A DNA stretch of 64,000 bases from Cupriavidus necator A5-1 (GTDB taxonomy: Bacteria; Pseudomonadota; Gammaproteobacteria; Burkholderiales; Burkholderiaceae). Positions 17,613-25,650 of this stretch are shown one piece after another (position 1 is the stretch's first letter; each line of letters starts with the position of its first letter). Location of the stretch: NCBI RefSeq assembly GCF_000744095.1, contig NZ_JQLI01000001.1, positions 62,001 through 126,000 on the forward strand. The letters run 5' to 3'. The notes beneath the pieces were generated by a model. The model did no database searches, had not been told where the DNA came from, and saw nothing but the letters and a program-made list of their open reading frames with translations. The translations under genes were made by a program, and so were the position numbers.

Positions 17613-17867
17613 ATGAATGAGCCTGATGCGGCGGTGCTCGACCTGGTTGAGCAATCCATCGAGGCGGCACGCCGGCTTGGAGTTTCGTGGGATGAGGCAG
17701 TCGAAGCCTTTGGTCTAGCGGCGAAAGCACTAGCTGTTGCTGCAGCGAAAGCGGATGCTGGGTCCGAAGTGGCCCGTATCGAGCTGGCCAGGATGAACCT
17801 CGAAGCAGGTTTCAGCAAGGCCGTAGAGACGAAAGTTCTGCGGAACGGGTCCTACGCTTACCACTAG
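17613..17867 (+). CDS. Small alanine-rich soluble protein
   Basis: 84 residues, helical, Ala-rich, no membrane segment. It starts 20 bases after the preceding gene with GGAAAAG in the gap. Function unknown. Confidence 0.6.
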   Translation: MNEPDAAVLDLVEQSIEAARRLGVSWDEAVEAFGLAAKALAVAAAKADAGSEVARIELARMNLEAGFSKAVETKVLRNGSYAYH

Positions 17868-17885
17868 TCGGAATAGACCACCGTC

Positions 17886-18287
17886 ATGTACACCATTCAC
17901 TCGCACGGCGTACTTCAAAAACGCGCTACCTCCCGCGCCGCGGGCCTGATGCTTTGCATCGCGCTGGGCTGCGCGGGGCACGGGGCGCTGGCTGCCGATC
18001 GCGGCACGGAGCCCACAGGCTTTGGTGTCACTGTGCAATGTGCGGATTGGCTGCGCAATCCCCAAAGTGTAGGGATGCAATCCTGGCTGGTCGGCTACCT
18101 CACCGGCATCAACCAGATGCTTGGCCAACGCTACAACGATCCCCTTCGCGGGGTTGAAGCGAAGGAAGTTTTGGGCGAGGTAAGGCGGTTCTGTCAGAGC
18201 AACCGCAGCGCAACGCTGGCGAGCACTGCTTACACCTATTATCTGTACTTATCGACCAAGTCCAAGCCTGAGCGGGCTGGCAACTGA
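17886..18287 (+). CDS. Exported protein, Rap1a/Tai-like pattern
   Basis: 133 residues. A signal peptide (about residues 18-37, ending GALAAD) is followed by a domain with the spacing C-x10-20-W-x2-GYLTGIN...C-x3-N (WLVGYLTGINQML; EVRRFCQSNRS), a pattern seen in Rap1a/Tai immunity-type and related small periplasmic proteins. The likeness is weak, so the role is unassigned. The two cysteines probably form a disulfide. Confidence 0.6.
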   Translation: MYTIHSHGVLQKRATSRAAGLMLCIALGCAGHGALAADRGTEPTGFGVTVQCADWLRNPQSVGMQSWLVGYLTGINQMLGQRYNDPLRGVEAKEVLGEVRRFCQSNRSATLASTAYTYYLYLSTKSKPERAGN

Positions 18288-18299
18288 ACGGAAAAGGGC

Positions 18300-18584
18300 A
18301 TGAAGCGCGTCGGAACCATACTGTGCCTGCCGTGGCTTGCCGCGTGTCAGGCAACAATGCCTCAAAGTCCGCAGCACGCTGGCGATTCGGCGATCACCAG
18401 AGTTCAAAATTGCGTTTGTTATGCAAGTGTGGAAGGGCAGAAGCTGCAGCCGTGGGAATTGAGTTGGGACGACCCAGCGAAGCTGCGGACGCAACTGACG
18501 CGTTGTACATGTGAGGCGGATATCGACGTGAGCAATGTCCGCGATCCTCGCCGCTACCTCACACCCGGCACAGTAGTGAAGTAG
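18300..18584 (+). CDS. Small lipoprotein
   Basis: 94 residues. The N-terminus has a short lipoprotein signal with lipobox LAAC (Cys16). The mature part is polar with four further cysteines (NCVCY..., RCTCE). It starts 12 bases after the previous gene, with GGAAAAG between. Function unknown. Confidence 0.68.
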   Translation: MKRVGTILCLPWLAACQATMPQSPQHAGDSAITRVQNCVCYASVEGQKLQPWELSWDDPAKLRTQLTRCTCEADIDVSNVRDPRRYLTPGTVVK

Positions 18585-18627
18585 GAATCGGAAAAAGCCT
18601 GGTCACAAATCAAACGGAAAACGGTAC

Positions 18628-19071
18628 ATGGGCTTCTTCGAACTGACCACGGCGGGCGCAATGCTCGCCAAGGCGAAACGAGAACTTGTTCGGCTCGAAT
18701 GCGAGGAGTCGATCGATCACGCTTACAATTTTTTCACCACGGCCTACCACGTGACTGACTACTTGAAGCCGGTTCTCTCGGCTGCCGACCATAGGGCGCT
18801 GGTAACGGAACCGGCAATCCATCTTTGCGCCGACGTATGCAACAAGGCGAAACACATGACGCTAACTCGTAGCCGGTCGGACCCTTTGACACATTCAGAT
18901 TCCGGGGCAATCGGGGGTGCTGCAATCAACAGCGTCGCTATAAACGCCTCCGGCGAGCGCTGGGTTCGGTGGGCGGATGGAACGCAACTGGAGCTTGTGC
19001 AGTTTGCGAAATTTATCATAGCTTGGTTCGAACAATTTTTTGCCGCGCATGGCATCACCTCCGAGGCCTAG
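18628..19071 (+). CDS. Helical hypothetical protein upstream of kinase
   Basis: 147 residues. The pattern AYNFFTTAYHVTDYL ... CADVCNKAKHMTL matches a common small helical family in bacterial accessory regions, function unknown to me. I see no clear HEPN R-x4-6-H catalytic motif. It is followed 61 bases later by the protein kinase gene and may be its partner or substrate. Confidence 0.65.
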   Translation: MGFFELTTAGAMLAKAKRELVRLECEESIDHAYNFFTTAYHVTDYLKPVLSAADHRALVTEPAIHLCADVCNKAKHMTLTRSRSDPLTHSDSGAIGGAAINSVAINASGERWVRWADGTQLELVQFAKFIIAWFEQFFAAHGITSEA

Positions 19072-19132
19072 GAAAAGGACAAAATTTCACCCGACCGATC
19101 AAAGTCACGGTCATTTCAATGCGGGGGCGACA

Positions 19133-20521
19133 ATGTTTGCAAACGGCTCAGTGATCGACCAGAAGTACTTCGTGCGCGGCTTGTGCAGCAACTCTGGTGG
19201 CATGGGTACCGTACTCTTCGTTCACCACGTCCAGCGTGCCGACGCGCTGCTGGTTCTCAAGTACTGCAAGCACGGTGACGAAGAAATGTTGCGTCGGTTT
19301 CAGCGTGAAGTGCGTGTCATGCAGAGTTTTGCCGGCAATGACGCCGTGGCGCAGATCGTCGATGCTAACCTTGCGCATATGCCGCCGTACTTCGTCATGC
19401 CATACTTTGAGAATGGTGACGTGTCGCGGCACGCCGAATTCATTCGCGCTAGGGCAGATACGACCGAGTTGTACTTCATGCGGATGATCGACTGCATCGA
19501 GCAACTCCACATGCGCAACATCTTTCACCGGGATATCAAGCCGCAGAATTTCCTTCTCGGCGGCGGCAATCTGGTTGTATCGGATCTCGGGCTATGCACG
19601 CAACTTGATTCCAGCACGATGTTCACACGCCAATCGGTCTGGGCAGGTACGCCGGGCTATATACCTCCCGAGTTCCTCGACAATGGTGGATTCCGGAATG
19701 CCGACGCCCGCGGCGACGTTTTCATGCTCGGTGCGACATTTCGCAACATCCTCGCGGCTGACGGTGCCTTCATACCTCATCCGGCGATTCAGGCAATTTT
19801 GGCCCGTGCGACTGCGCCGGATAAGTCGCGGCGATATGCCAGCCTAGCCGACCTGCGCCAAAGTCTCAAGTCCGCGTTCGACGTCATCTTGAACCGCCAA
19901 CAGGGACAGGCAGGCGCGCTGGAGCTCAAGCAACGCATAGTCGATAGATGGACGGGATCGCACCTCGCTGATCCGGCCGAGATCGGGACTTTTATCCAGG
20001 CGCTTATCGTTGTTCCGGCCGCCGAACGGGAGACGATTTGCCTAGACCTGAAGTTGGAAATTTTCGAAGCGCTAGCGGCCTCCACCTTGGAGCCGGGGTT
20101 GCTTTCACAGTTCTTGGACTGCTATCGCGAAATGGCTGAACACAGCAGCTATGGATGGTCCTTTGCCGAAGTTATCGCCGACAACTGCAAGCTCCTTTTC
20201 TCGTCCATGTTCGTTGGAGAGGAGGACAAGGCAGAAGCGTTACGAATTGCCGTAATCGCGGCGGAGCGCCAAAACAGATTCGCGGCGATGGACACCTGCC
20301 GCGATATGATCGTAAGCGTTGGCGCTGGCGACTTTGGCCTTGCACAACGAGTGCATGACCTAATGATGGAGTATGACCACTACTTCATGCAGAACATCGA
20401 CCCTGGGCAATGCAAGGCGATGGCCGTCCGCCAGGGCGTTGTTCAGCTAAAGAAGCGTGCGGAAGCACAAGCCGCTGCGGCCCAGCTGAACAACCCGTTC
20501 GCATTCGGACAAGGCCAATGA
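19133..20521 (+). CDS. Ser/Thr protein kinase with helical C-terminal domain
   Basis: 462 residues from ATG 19133. Kinase motifs: Lys43 (VLKYCK), C-helix Glu59, HRDIKPQN at 132-139, DLG at 151-153 in place of DFG, and PPE at 178-180. All catalytic residues are present, so it should be active. The glycine loop is SNSGGMG. Residues about 290-450 form an uncharacterised helical domain. No membrane segment or PASTA repeats. The stop overlaps the next gene by ATGA. Free-standing kinases in such islands can be part of stress or anti-phage systems (inference). Confidence 0.85.
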   Translation: MFANGSVIDQKYFVRGLCSNSGGMGTVLFVHHVQRADALLVLKYCKHGDEEMLRRFQREVRVMQSFAGNDAVAQIVDANLAHMPPYFVMPYFENGDVSRHAEFIRARADTTELYFMRMIDCIEQLHMRNIFHRDIKPQNFLLGGGNLVVSDLGLCTQLDSSTMFTRQSVWAGTPGYIPPEFLDNGGFRNADARGDVFMLGATFRNILAADGAFIPHPAIQAILARATAPDKSRRYASLADLRQSLKSAFDVILNRQQGQAGALELKQRIVDRWTGSHLADPAEIGTFIQALIVVPAAERETICLDLKLEIFEALAASTLEPGLLSQFLDCYREMAEHSSYGWSFAEVIADNCKLLFSSMFVGEEDKAEALRIAVIAAERQNRFAAMDTCRDMIVSVGAGDFGLAQRVHDLMMEYDHYFMQNIDPGQCKAMAVRQGVVQLKKRAEAQAAAAQLNNPFAFGQGQ

Positions 20522-21198
20522 AAAACGGCGGCTACATCGGCACTATAAGCAAACAGAACTACATCCCTTGTGGAACAGGCATGAACTATGATGAATCCGC
20601 CGCTGAATCAAAGCGGCAAGAGCTGCTAGACGCCGCATTGTCAGCCGGCCCCCCGGTTCGCGAGCTTCCTGCCGCTGTGCTCGAATCCGTCCTAGAAGCG
20701 TTCACAAGCGTGACGCCCCCGCAGAAGCCGGAAGTTTGTCTCGAACTCGTCACGGTGAGTTCGCTCCACACCAGGCCAAAAGCTCAGTCGCACAAGCCGG
20801 GGAATGTTGTTCTCAACTGGCGCAAGCTGGTCGATATCGTCCCGGATATCACGCTCGCGGGCCTTGGAGCCGTCACCTTGCCCGTAGCGCCGGTGGTGGC
20901 GGCAGCTCTTGCGGGGTTGTATGTTTGGAACAAGATTTGGCGTGGAAGTGTAGAGGATTTCTCGGAGGTCGAAGCCCTAACGATCCTCGCGCTGTGGCAG
21001 CATCGAAATGGTGAAAACAAAGTCAACGAGAACGATGGCTTGGTAAAAACCAACCAACTACGCGCTCAGTACTCGTTGCCCACAATGCCCCCCGGGCAGT
21101 ATGCAGCTGTTGTTAACAGGCTCGTTGAGATCCATTGCATCGAACTCGAGAATGGGGTCATCTGGTTGCGCGAATGGGTTCGGGTAAAGTACTCCTGA
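20518..21198 (+). CDS. Kinase-coupled membrane protein
   Basis: 226 residues, start ATGA overlapping the kinase stop; ATG 20581 is an alternative. One hydrophobic segment (LAGLGAVTLPVAPVVAAALAG, about residues 118-138). The C-terminal part (VEALTILALWQHR ... LRAQYSLPTMPPGQYAAVVNRL) looks like a winged-helix type domain. Family not recognised. Overlap with the kinase gene implies stoichiometric production and perhaps a membrane target. Confidence 0.7.
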   Translation: MKNGGYIGTISKQNYIPCGTGMNYDESAAESKRQELLDAALSAGPPVRELPAAVLESVLEAFTSVTPPQKPEVCLELVTVSSLHTRPKAQSHKPGNVVLNWRKLVDIVPDITLAGLGAVTLPVAPVVAAALAGLYVWNKIWRGSVEDFSEVEALTILALWQHRNGENKVNENDGLVKTNQLRAQYSLPTMPPGQYAAVVNRLVEIHCIELENGVIWLREWVRVKYS

Positions 21199-21232
21199 TC
21201 GAACACGACGAAGAGTAGGAAAAGAGGCAACA

Positions 21233-21553
21233 ATGCACAGGGTCAGGTCTTGGCTCAAGCAAACAAATGGATGGCAGCGCATCTGGTGCGTCCTTGTCGT
21301 TCTCAGCTTACTTGGACTGCTACTTGGTATGTCCGTTGGAAGAGTCGAAGAGAATTTCGATGGCAGCCAGCGCAAATATCTCGGCTCGTTGATCTGTACT
21401 TATGATGAGAACTTTGTAGCGTGCAACATCCTGGCAGTTGCTGCATGGGCTACTGCGAGCGTTGGGCTATACGCCCTTGGTTTGGCGTTTGCGTGGATAG
21501 TCCGGGGCTTCAGGGATGCTGGCCACGGCGGTAACAAAGAAGGCGGTGAGTGA
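21233..21553 (+). CDS. Small membrane protein
   Basis: 106 residues with two hydrophobic segments (about 18-36 and 66-90) and two cysteines in the intervening loop. The leader reads GGAAAAGAGG. Unknown family; same direction as the kinase genes. Confidence 0.65.
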   Translation: MHRVRSWLKQTNGWQRIWCVLVVLSLLGLLLGMSVGRVEENFDGSQRKYLGSLICTYDENFVACNILAVAAWATASVGLYALGLAFAWIVRGFRDAGHGGNKEGGE

Positions 21554-21605
21554 ACGTCAAGGAAATGCTGCACTTCGCACAAGAGCAAGTTCAACCCAAC
21601 AAGAA

Positions 21606-21926
21606 ATGCGAACCATGAGAACAAGACTCCCGCTGGCGATGCTGGCCACCACGGCGCTGCTTGGCTGTGCCACCACCGGTACCGATGGTGTCATCCCGAT
21701 CGGTCCCGACATGTACATGATTGGAGGGCTTGGGAATTTCACCGACTTCTCGGCCAGTGCTGTCAAAGCGCGCATGTTCCAGCAGGCAGCGAAGTATTGC
21801 GCGGACCAAGGGCGCGTGATGTCGCCGATGGGCAGCACCGGCAAGGATTCGGGCTACGGTACCTACGCCTCGGCCGAAGTGCAGTTCCGCTGCTTGGCCC
21901 CCACCGCCGCCAGTCCGGCGAGATAG
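21606..21926 (+). CDS. Small conserved lipoprotein
   Basis: 106 residues. Lipobox LLGC (Cys21). The mature part contains DMYMIGGLGNFTDFSASAVK and AAKYCADQGRVM, a pattern shared by a family of small Burkholderiales lipoproteins, function unknown. It probably sits on the inner leaflet of the outer membrane. Confidence 0.75.
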   Translation: MRTMRTRLPLAMLATTALLGCATTGTDGVIPIGPDMYMIGGLGNFTDFSASAVKARMFQQAAKYCADQGRVMSPMGSTGKDSGYGTYASAEVQFRCLAPTAASPAR

Positions 21927-22004
21927 CCCCCCGAGCGTGGCTGCCAATGGGCAGCGATGGCGGTCAGTCGCCACAACGTAAAACATGGCACCAGCGGAGA
22001 ACTT

Positions 22005-22412
22005 ATGAAGAAGCAGATGCAGGCAGTTTCAGTTGAGGTCGCCGATGACGGTATGGTGGTCCTTACTCAGCAGATTAACGACCTGAATGACCCGGATCCG
22101 ATAATTCACTTGACCGTAGAGCAGACACCCCTGGTTGCAACGTGGCTCTATGAGGCAGCGGGATGGGCAACAACTCACGGCGACGAAGCTGAGAGTGAGG
22201 CGATTCCTGTGCGGTACTTCGCGCGAGGTCCTGATGCAGAAGCCGAGCAGCTTGACGTGTTTTGCAACGCACAAGGCATGGTGGTACTGAAGATCGATGA
22301 CGACGCATTCATCGAGATTGCCCCTGCGATGGCAAAGCGGCTGCGGGAGCGGATCTCAGTCGCGATCCGTGAGTCGATCACGAACATGCTACGGCCTGAC
22401 GTAGAGGCATAG
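22005..22412 (+). CDS. Hypothetical soluble protein
   Basis: 135 residues from ATG 22005, preceded by AGCGGAGAAC. Acidic, mixed alpha/beta, no motif recognised. The gap upstream (21927-22004) holds two small inverted repeats. Probably real given balanced composition and its position in the run. Confidence 0.6.
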   Translation: MKKQMQAVSVEVADDGMVVLTQQINDLNDPDPIIHLTVEQTPLVATWLYEAAGWATTHGDEAESEAIPVRYFARGPDAEAEQLDVFCNAQGMVVLKIDDDAFIEIAPAMAKRLRERISVAIRESITNMLRPDVEA

Positions 22413-22434
22413 GGAAAACATCAGGGAGAAGCCC

Positions 22435-22716
22435 GTGTCAATGTACGACGATTTTGAGACGATCAAGGGAGAGAGTGCTTTGAAGGTTTTCCTGAGCACT
22501 TACGGCTTTCAGGAAATCAGCGCAGGCCCGAAGTGGAATCTCGGTGAATACGAGATGACGTGTCAGGGAACAACATTTCGTGTTGGATACCGTTGGCACG
22601 ACCCGTCACAGGCGTTCTCGATTCAGCGCGACATTCACAAAGCGCAACTTTGGTCGATTGGAGCGAGCGAGATTGCACAGGTACACGGAAACGTTGAATT
22701 CCACGAGGATGCTTAG
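22435..22716 (+). CDS. Hypothetical soluble protein
   Basis: 93 residues from GTG 22435 (MSMYDDFETIKGE); ATG 22441 is possible. AGGGAGAAG precedes it. Beta-rich with several aromatic residues (WNLGEYEMTCQG, VGYRWHDPS). Function unknown. Confidence 0.55.
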   Translation: MSMYDDFETIKGESALKVFLSTYGFQEISAGPKWNLGEYEMTCQGTTFRVGYRWHDPSQAFSIQRDIHKAQLWSIGASEIAQVHGNVEFHEDA

Positions 22717-22770
22717 CCCTCGCTTCGGCCGCTGAACTGGAAGTATGATCTGCAGTCATTCAACTGCAAT

Positions 22771-23073
22771 GTGATCCTTCAGAGCGGGCACGTAGGTAGA
22801 TGGCCAGAGACTCTCGGCAATTGGGGAGATGATCTCCTTGAGGGACCGAGCAGACGTAAAACGTGGCTGGGTAAGACGATGCTGGAAGCAGGCACGACGC
22901 CGACTCCGATGATCGTTGCACACAAAGCAGGGCACTATCTTCACCCTAGAGAGCGAAACCTGCTGTTTTATGAACCATACCAGCTTATTGAAGGACACAT
23001 GCGACTAGCATACTTGCACGGCATGATTCGCCACGGGCATCCTCGTGTCGATCGAATCACGACGTGTTTGTAG
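22771..23073 (+). CDS. Possible small protein
   Basis: 100 codons from GTG 22771. His/Arg/Leu-rich, no recognised fold and no good ribosome-binding site. It may be a decayed gene; the stretch upstream has an interrupted frame. Confidence 0.35.
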   Translation: MILQSGHVGRWPETLGNWGDDLLEGPSRRKTWLGKTMLEAGTTPTPMIVAHKAGHYLHPRERNLLFYEPYQLIEGHMRLAYLHGMIRHGHPRVDRITTCL

Positions 23074-23105
23074 CGACCCTGCCTGAATAGACAGGAGAAG
23101 ACCGG

Positions 23106-23366
23106 ATGACATTAACTGTGCTTGCAATTGCAGCCGCCCATGCGGTTCCCGTCATTTGGGCGGCCAACCGATGGGGAACCCGAACATCTGTCACGGTGGT
23201 TGCACTCATGGCCTGCATAGCAGGCGCTATCGGCAAGAGCAAATATAGTGGCGTCGACCTCTTTTTTGTCGTTGCGGCCTACGCTTTGTACTTTCAATCG
23301 CTGGAGCCGTTTTCATTGCGTTTGTCAGGGAAGAAGAGCGACGCCAATACCAAGAACCACGAATGA
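23106..23366 (+). CDS. Small multi-pass membrane protein
   Basis: 86 residues with three hydrophobic stretches and a basic C-terminus (SGKKSDANTK). ACAGGAGAAG leader. Unknown family. Confidence 0.6.
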   Translation: MTLTVLAIAAAHAVPVIWAANRWGTRTSVTVVALMACIAGAIGKSKYSGVDLFFVVAAYALYFQSLEPFSLRLSGKKSDANTKNHE

Positions 23367-23387
23367 CCACTGACCGAGGAAAAGCAA

Positions 23388-23876
23388 ATGGCTGTTCCAG
23401 ATTGGATTAGCTACGTTGGGTTGGCCGGGGGCATCATAGGCACAGCGACCGGCTGCATGGCGTATTGGCGCACGGGGCAGTTGAAGGCTCTTGATCTCCG
23501 TCTTGAACTCTCACGGCAGGATATTGAGGTTCGTCACCTTGTGCTTGGACTGAATGACTTGCTGGCGCAAGCGAGACGATCTCGCGAGGCGGTCGCTGCG
23601 GCCACCGGCAGAGTTGGATCAGGCTGGCTTCAAGGATGGATGACACAACTGCAAGCAGATGAGAATGAAGTTTTCGGCTTGTTAGGCGCATTGCCGCCAG
23701 AGAACGCGAGCTACCGCACCGCGCCGCATTCCGACCTGGAATCGGCTCTTTCGGCGAGGCATGCGACTCGGGTAAAGGCTGATAGCCTGCGAAACAAATA
23801 TGTCGCATCCCTCGCGGAAGATGATCGGCTGCGTAGCGAGATCAGGGCTGCTCACGTTCCGCCAGACAACAGATAG
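23388..23876 (+). CDS. Membrane-anchored coiled-coil protein
   Basis: 162 residues: one N-terminal membrane segment (ISYVGLAGGIIGTATGCMAY) followed by charged helices, probably a cytosolic coiled coil. Leader GAGGAAAAGCAA. Function unknown. Confidence 0.65.
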   Translation: MAVPDWISYVGLAGGIIGTATGCMAYWRTGQLKALDLRLELSRQDIEVRHLVLGLNDLLAQARRSREAVAAATGRVGSGWLQGWMTQLQADENEVFGLLGALPPENASYRTAPHSDLESALSARHATRVKADSLRNKYVASLAEDDRLRSEIRAAHVPPDNR

Positions 23877-23881
23877 GGAAA

Positions 23882-23916
23882 GCGCCCCGTGCGCCCGAGG
23901 CTGGCCGGTAGCCAGC
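23882..23916 (+). repeat. Hairpin repeat copy 1 (CGGTA loop)
   Basis: GCGC..GCGC (23882-23894), then GCTGGC-CGGTA-GCCAGC (23900-23916), a perfect 6-bp stem. It lies between two genes, right after a GGAAAG leader. Related copies are at 24243-24280 and 24690-24728. Confidence 0.6.
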
Positions 23917-23938
23917 GACTAACAAAAGTTGACAACCG

Positions 23939-24226
23939 ATGGATAACTGGAAACCAATTTTCGACGGTACGATTGACGGCCGGCCGGTCACACTTAAGGA
24001 ATGGAAAGATGACGAGGGCCGCCAACTGCAGGTGGAAACCAACTATGGCGAGGATCAGATCCTTGGTGACGGTATTCCTGGCGTGATCGGTGTGCCTGTG
24101 TCAGCAGACGACAAGATGCTTGTAGATGCATCGACGCCGGATGAACTGGAGCGCAATCTGATCGAGCAAGGCGGTTTCTCGCCAGCGGGCGCGAAGGAAA
24201 TTGCTCGCCATGCTTGGTTGCCATAA
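23939..24226 (+). CDS. Hypothetical small protein
   Basis: 95 residues (MDNWKPIFDGTIDGRPVTLK). Beta-rich N-terminus, helical C-terminus (ELERNLIEQGGFSPAGAKEIARHAW). No family recognised. It lies between hairpin copies 1 and 2. Confidence 0.6.
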   Translation: MDNWKPIFDGTIDGRPVTLKEWKDDEGRQLQVETNYGEDQILGDGIPGVIGVPVSADDKMLVDASTPDELERNLIEQGGFSPAGAKEIARHAWLP

Positions 24227-24242
24227 CGAACCGAAAAGCAAC

Positions 24243-24280
24243 GGCGCGAATTGCGCCCCGAATGTTGGCCGGTAGCTAAC
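24243..24280 (+). repeat. Hairpin repeat copy 2 (CGGTA loop)
   Basis: GGCGC-GAATT-GCGCC (24243-24257), then GTTGGC-CGGTA-GCTAAC (24264-24280). The stem differs from copy 1 but still pairs, with one G-U. It is immediately upstream of the HU gene. Confidence 0.6.
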
Positions 24281-24297
24281 GAAGCGATGAACAAAGC

Positions 24298-24576
24298 ATG
24301 ACCAAAAGCGAACTGATCGACGCAATTGCGGCCGGTGTAGACGGCCTGACCAAAGCCAAGGCTGAGCAAACGCTGAATGTGACTATCAGCGCCATCATGG
24401 AGGCTGTTGGCAAGGGCGACACTCTGAGCCTGATTGGCTTTGGCACGTTTAGCCAGGGGGAACGCAGTGAGCGTGTGGCGCGCAATCCCCGCACCGGCGA
24501 GGAAATCAAGGTCGAGGCCGCGAAGACCGTGAAGTTCAAGGCTGGCCAGAAGTTCAAGGATGCAGTCAACCAATGA
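24298..24576 (+). CDS. HU-family DNA-binding protein
   Basis: 92 residues, full length for HU: MTKSELIDAIAAGVDGL dimerisation helices, the GFGTFS turn, then the RNPRTGEEIKV arm motif. It should bend and compact DNA as a dimer. Plasmid- and island-borne HU paralogs are common. The codons after its TGA stop continue in frame for 85 more codons of plausible protein. Confidence 0.92.
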   Translation: MTKSELIDAIAAGVDGLTKAKAEQTLNVTISAIMEAVGKGDTLSLIGFGTFSQGERSERVARNPRTGEEIKVEAAKTVKFKAGQKFKDAVNQ

Positions 24577-24834
24577 CCCTTCGCAGCTGAACTCGATTCG
24601 CTGCGTGCCCAGCTTGGGGACGTAGCGAATCGGCCTGCGTTCGCTGTCGCTGCTCTTACACGTTCACAATCAAAAGCGGAAAAGAACCAGGCGCGAGCGG
24701 CGCCCCGCACGCCGGCCGGTAGCCGAGCGGCAAAGGTAGAGAAAAATGTTGCAAATGACGATGATCCCAAAGGCGAAAAGATAGACACAATCGTGGACTA
24801 CATTGCCGATGCGGAGAGCGAGGCCCGGTCTTGA
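24577..24834 (+). other. In-frame continuation past the HU stop codon
   Basis: Directly after the TGA of the HU gene the same frame reads on for 85 codons to TGA 24832-24834 with protein-like composition (AELDSLRAQLGDV, later EKIDTIVDYIADAES): acidic, Ala/Lys-rich and coiled-coil-like. It has no start of its own. It may be the tail of a former HU fusion cut by a nonsense change, or the end of a lost gene. Hairpin copy 3 lies inside it. Confidence 0.45.
24690..24728 (+). repeat. Hairpin repeat copy 3 (CGGTA loop)
   Basis: GGCGC-GAGCG-GCGCC (24690-24704), then GCCGGC-CGGTA-GCCGAGC (24711-24728) with a bulged A. Preceded by GGAAAAG like copy 2. It overlaps the in-frame continuation after HU. 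Confidence 0.55.
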
Positions 24835-24855
24835 ACGTGGCCCTAATGGGTGCAT

Positions 24856-25503
24856 TCAAGGGCTTTCCTCTGGCCTGATGACATCCGGACAGCAGTCGAG
24901 GAAGCGATGCTGAAGCGCTCGCACAGCGCCAATCCGGATCCTATCGCCTGACGACACCGCGGCGACCATCCCGTTTCCTACCTCCAGCCCATTTGACAAT
25001 CGAAGTATGTCGGCGGCCAACCGGACGGGGAATTCGCCGGCAACCACGGCTAGCGGATGAATTCCCGCATGGACGTACGAGTTCAAGACACCCCAATTCG
25101 GGCCCTTGAAGGATGAGAGCATCTGGTGCGCTGATTGCGCTCCTGGGGCTTGCGTCTTTCCGAGCTGAGCGACCATCTTGGAAAGGGTAGGCACCCCTTC
25201 CGCCGCCTCGGCTGCCTCTTCCGATAACGGGGCGGAGATTAGAGCGAGATCGCTGTCCGAAGCCGCGTAGCCCAACCAGGCCGCGCGGGTGAAGGCCTCG
25301 TATTGAAGTCGCAGCAGACCTATTGCAGGCGTCAGCAACTGGTGTGCGATGGCCAACCGCACCCCTGTCGCGTGATCCCAAGCGACGGCGCACGCCCGCT
25401 GCGCAACCGACCACCGGAAATCGTATGGGCGTGCGCCGTCTATGGCATCCGCCAGGGCGTCATGTAGCTCCTCCGACCTGCCAAGCAATCTCTCTAGGTT
25501 CAC
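24856..25503 (-). CDS. DUF6988-like hypothetical protein
   Basis: 215 residues on the minus strand, against the direction of its neighbours. Mostly helical. The AIGLLRLQYEAFTRAAWLGYAAS segment resembles the DUF6988-type family, usually a single accessory gene of unknown function. Its 5' end lies 148 bases from the divergent endonuclease gene. Confidence 0.65.
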   Translation of the reverse strand: MNLERLLGRSEELHDALADAIDGARPYDFRWSVAQRACAVAWDHATGVRLAIAHQLLTPAIGLLRLQYEAFTRAAWLGYAASDSDLALISAPLSEEAAEAAEGVPTLSKMVAQLGKTQAPGAQSAHQMLSSFKGPNWGVLNSYVHAGIHPLAVVAGEFPVRLAADILRLSNGLEVGNGMVAAVSSGDRIRIGAVRALQHRFLDCCPDVIRPEESP

Positions 25504-25650
25504 GTCATTCCTCTCGTTGGCGATCGACCACGCCTATGCACTGAATCATACCGGCATATTTGCGTGGTACCCCCCACTCCTCTGTAGGCTCTCCAAATCG
25601 AAACACGCCGCCGCGCCAGCCGCGAGAAGCGACATGGAAGCAGCACGAGC

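Noticed and set aside
18628-19071. Assignment as HEPN ribonuclease
   Set aside because: No R-x4-6-H motif is visible, so only a helical unknown protein is reported.
23881-24730. The hairpin repeats as integron attC sites
   Set aside because: They lack the RYYYAAC/GTTRRRY core pair, so they are reported only as unexplained repeats.
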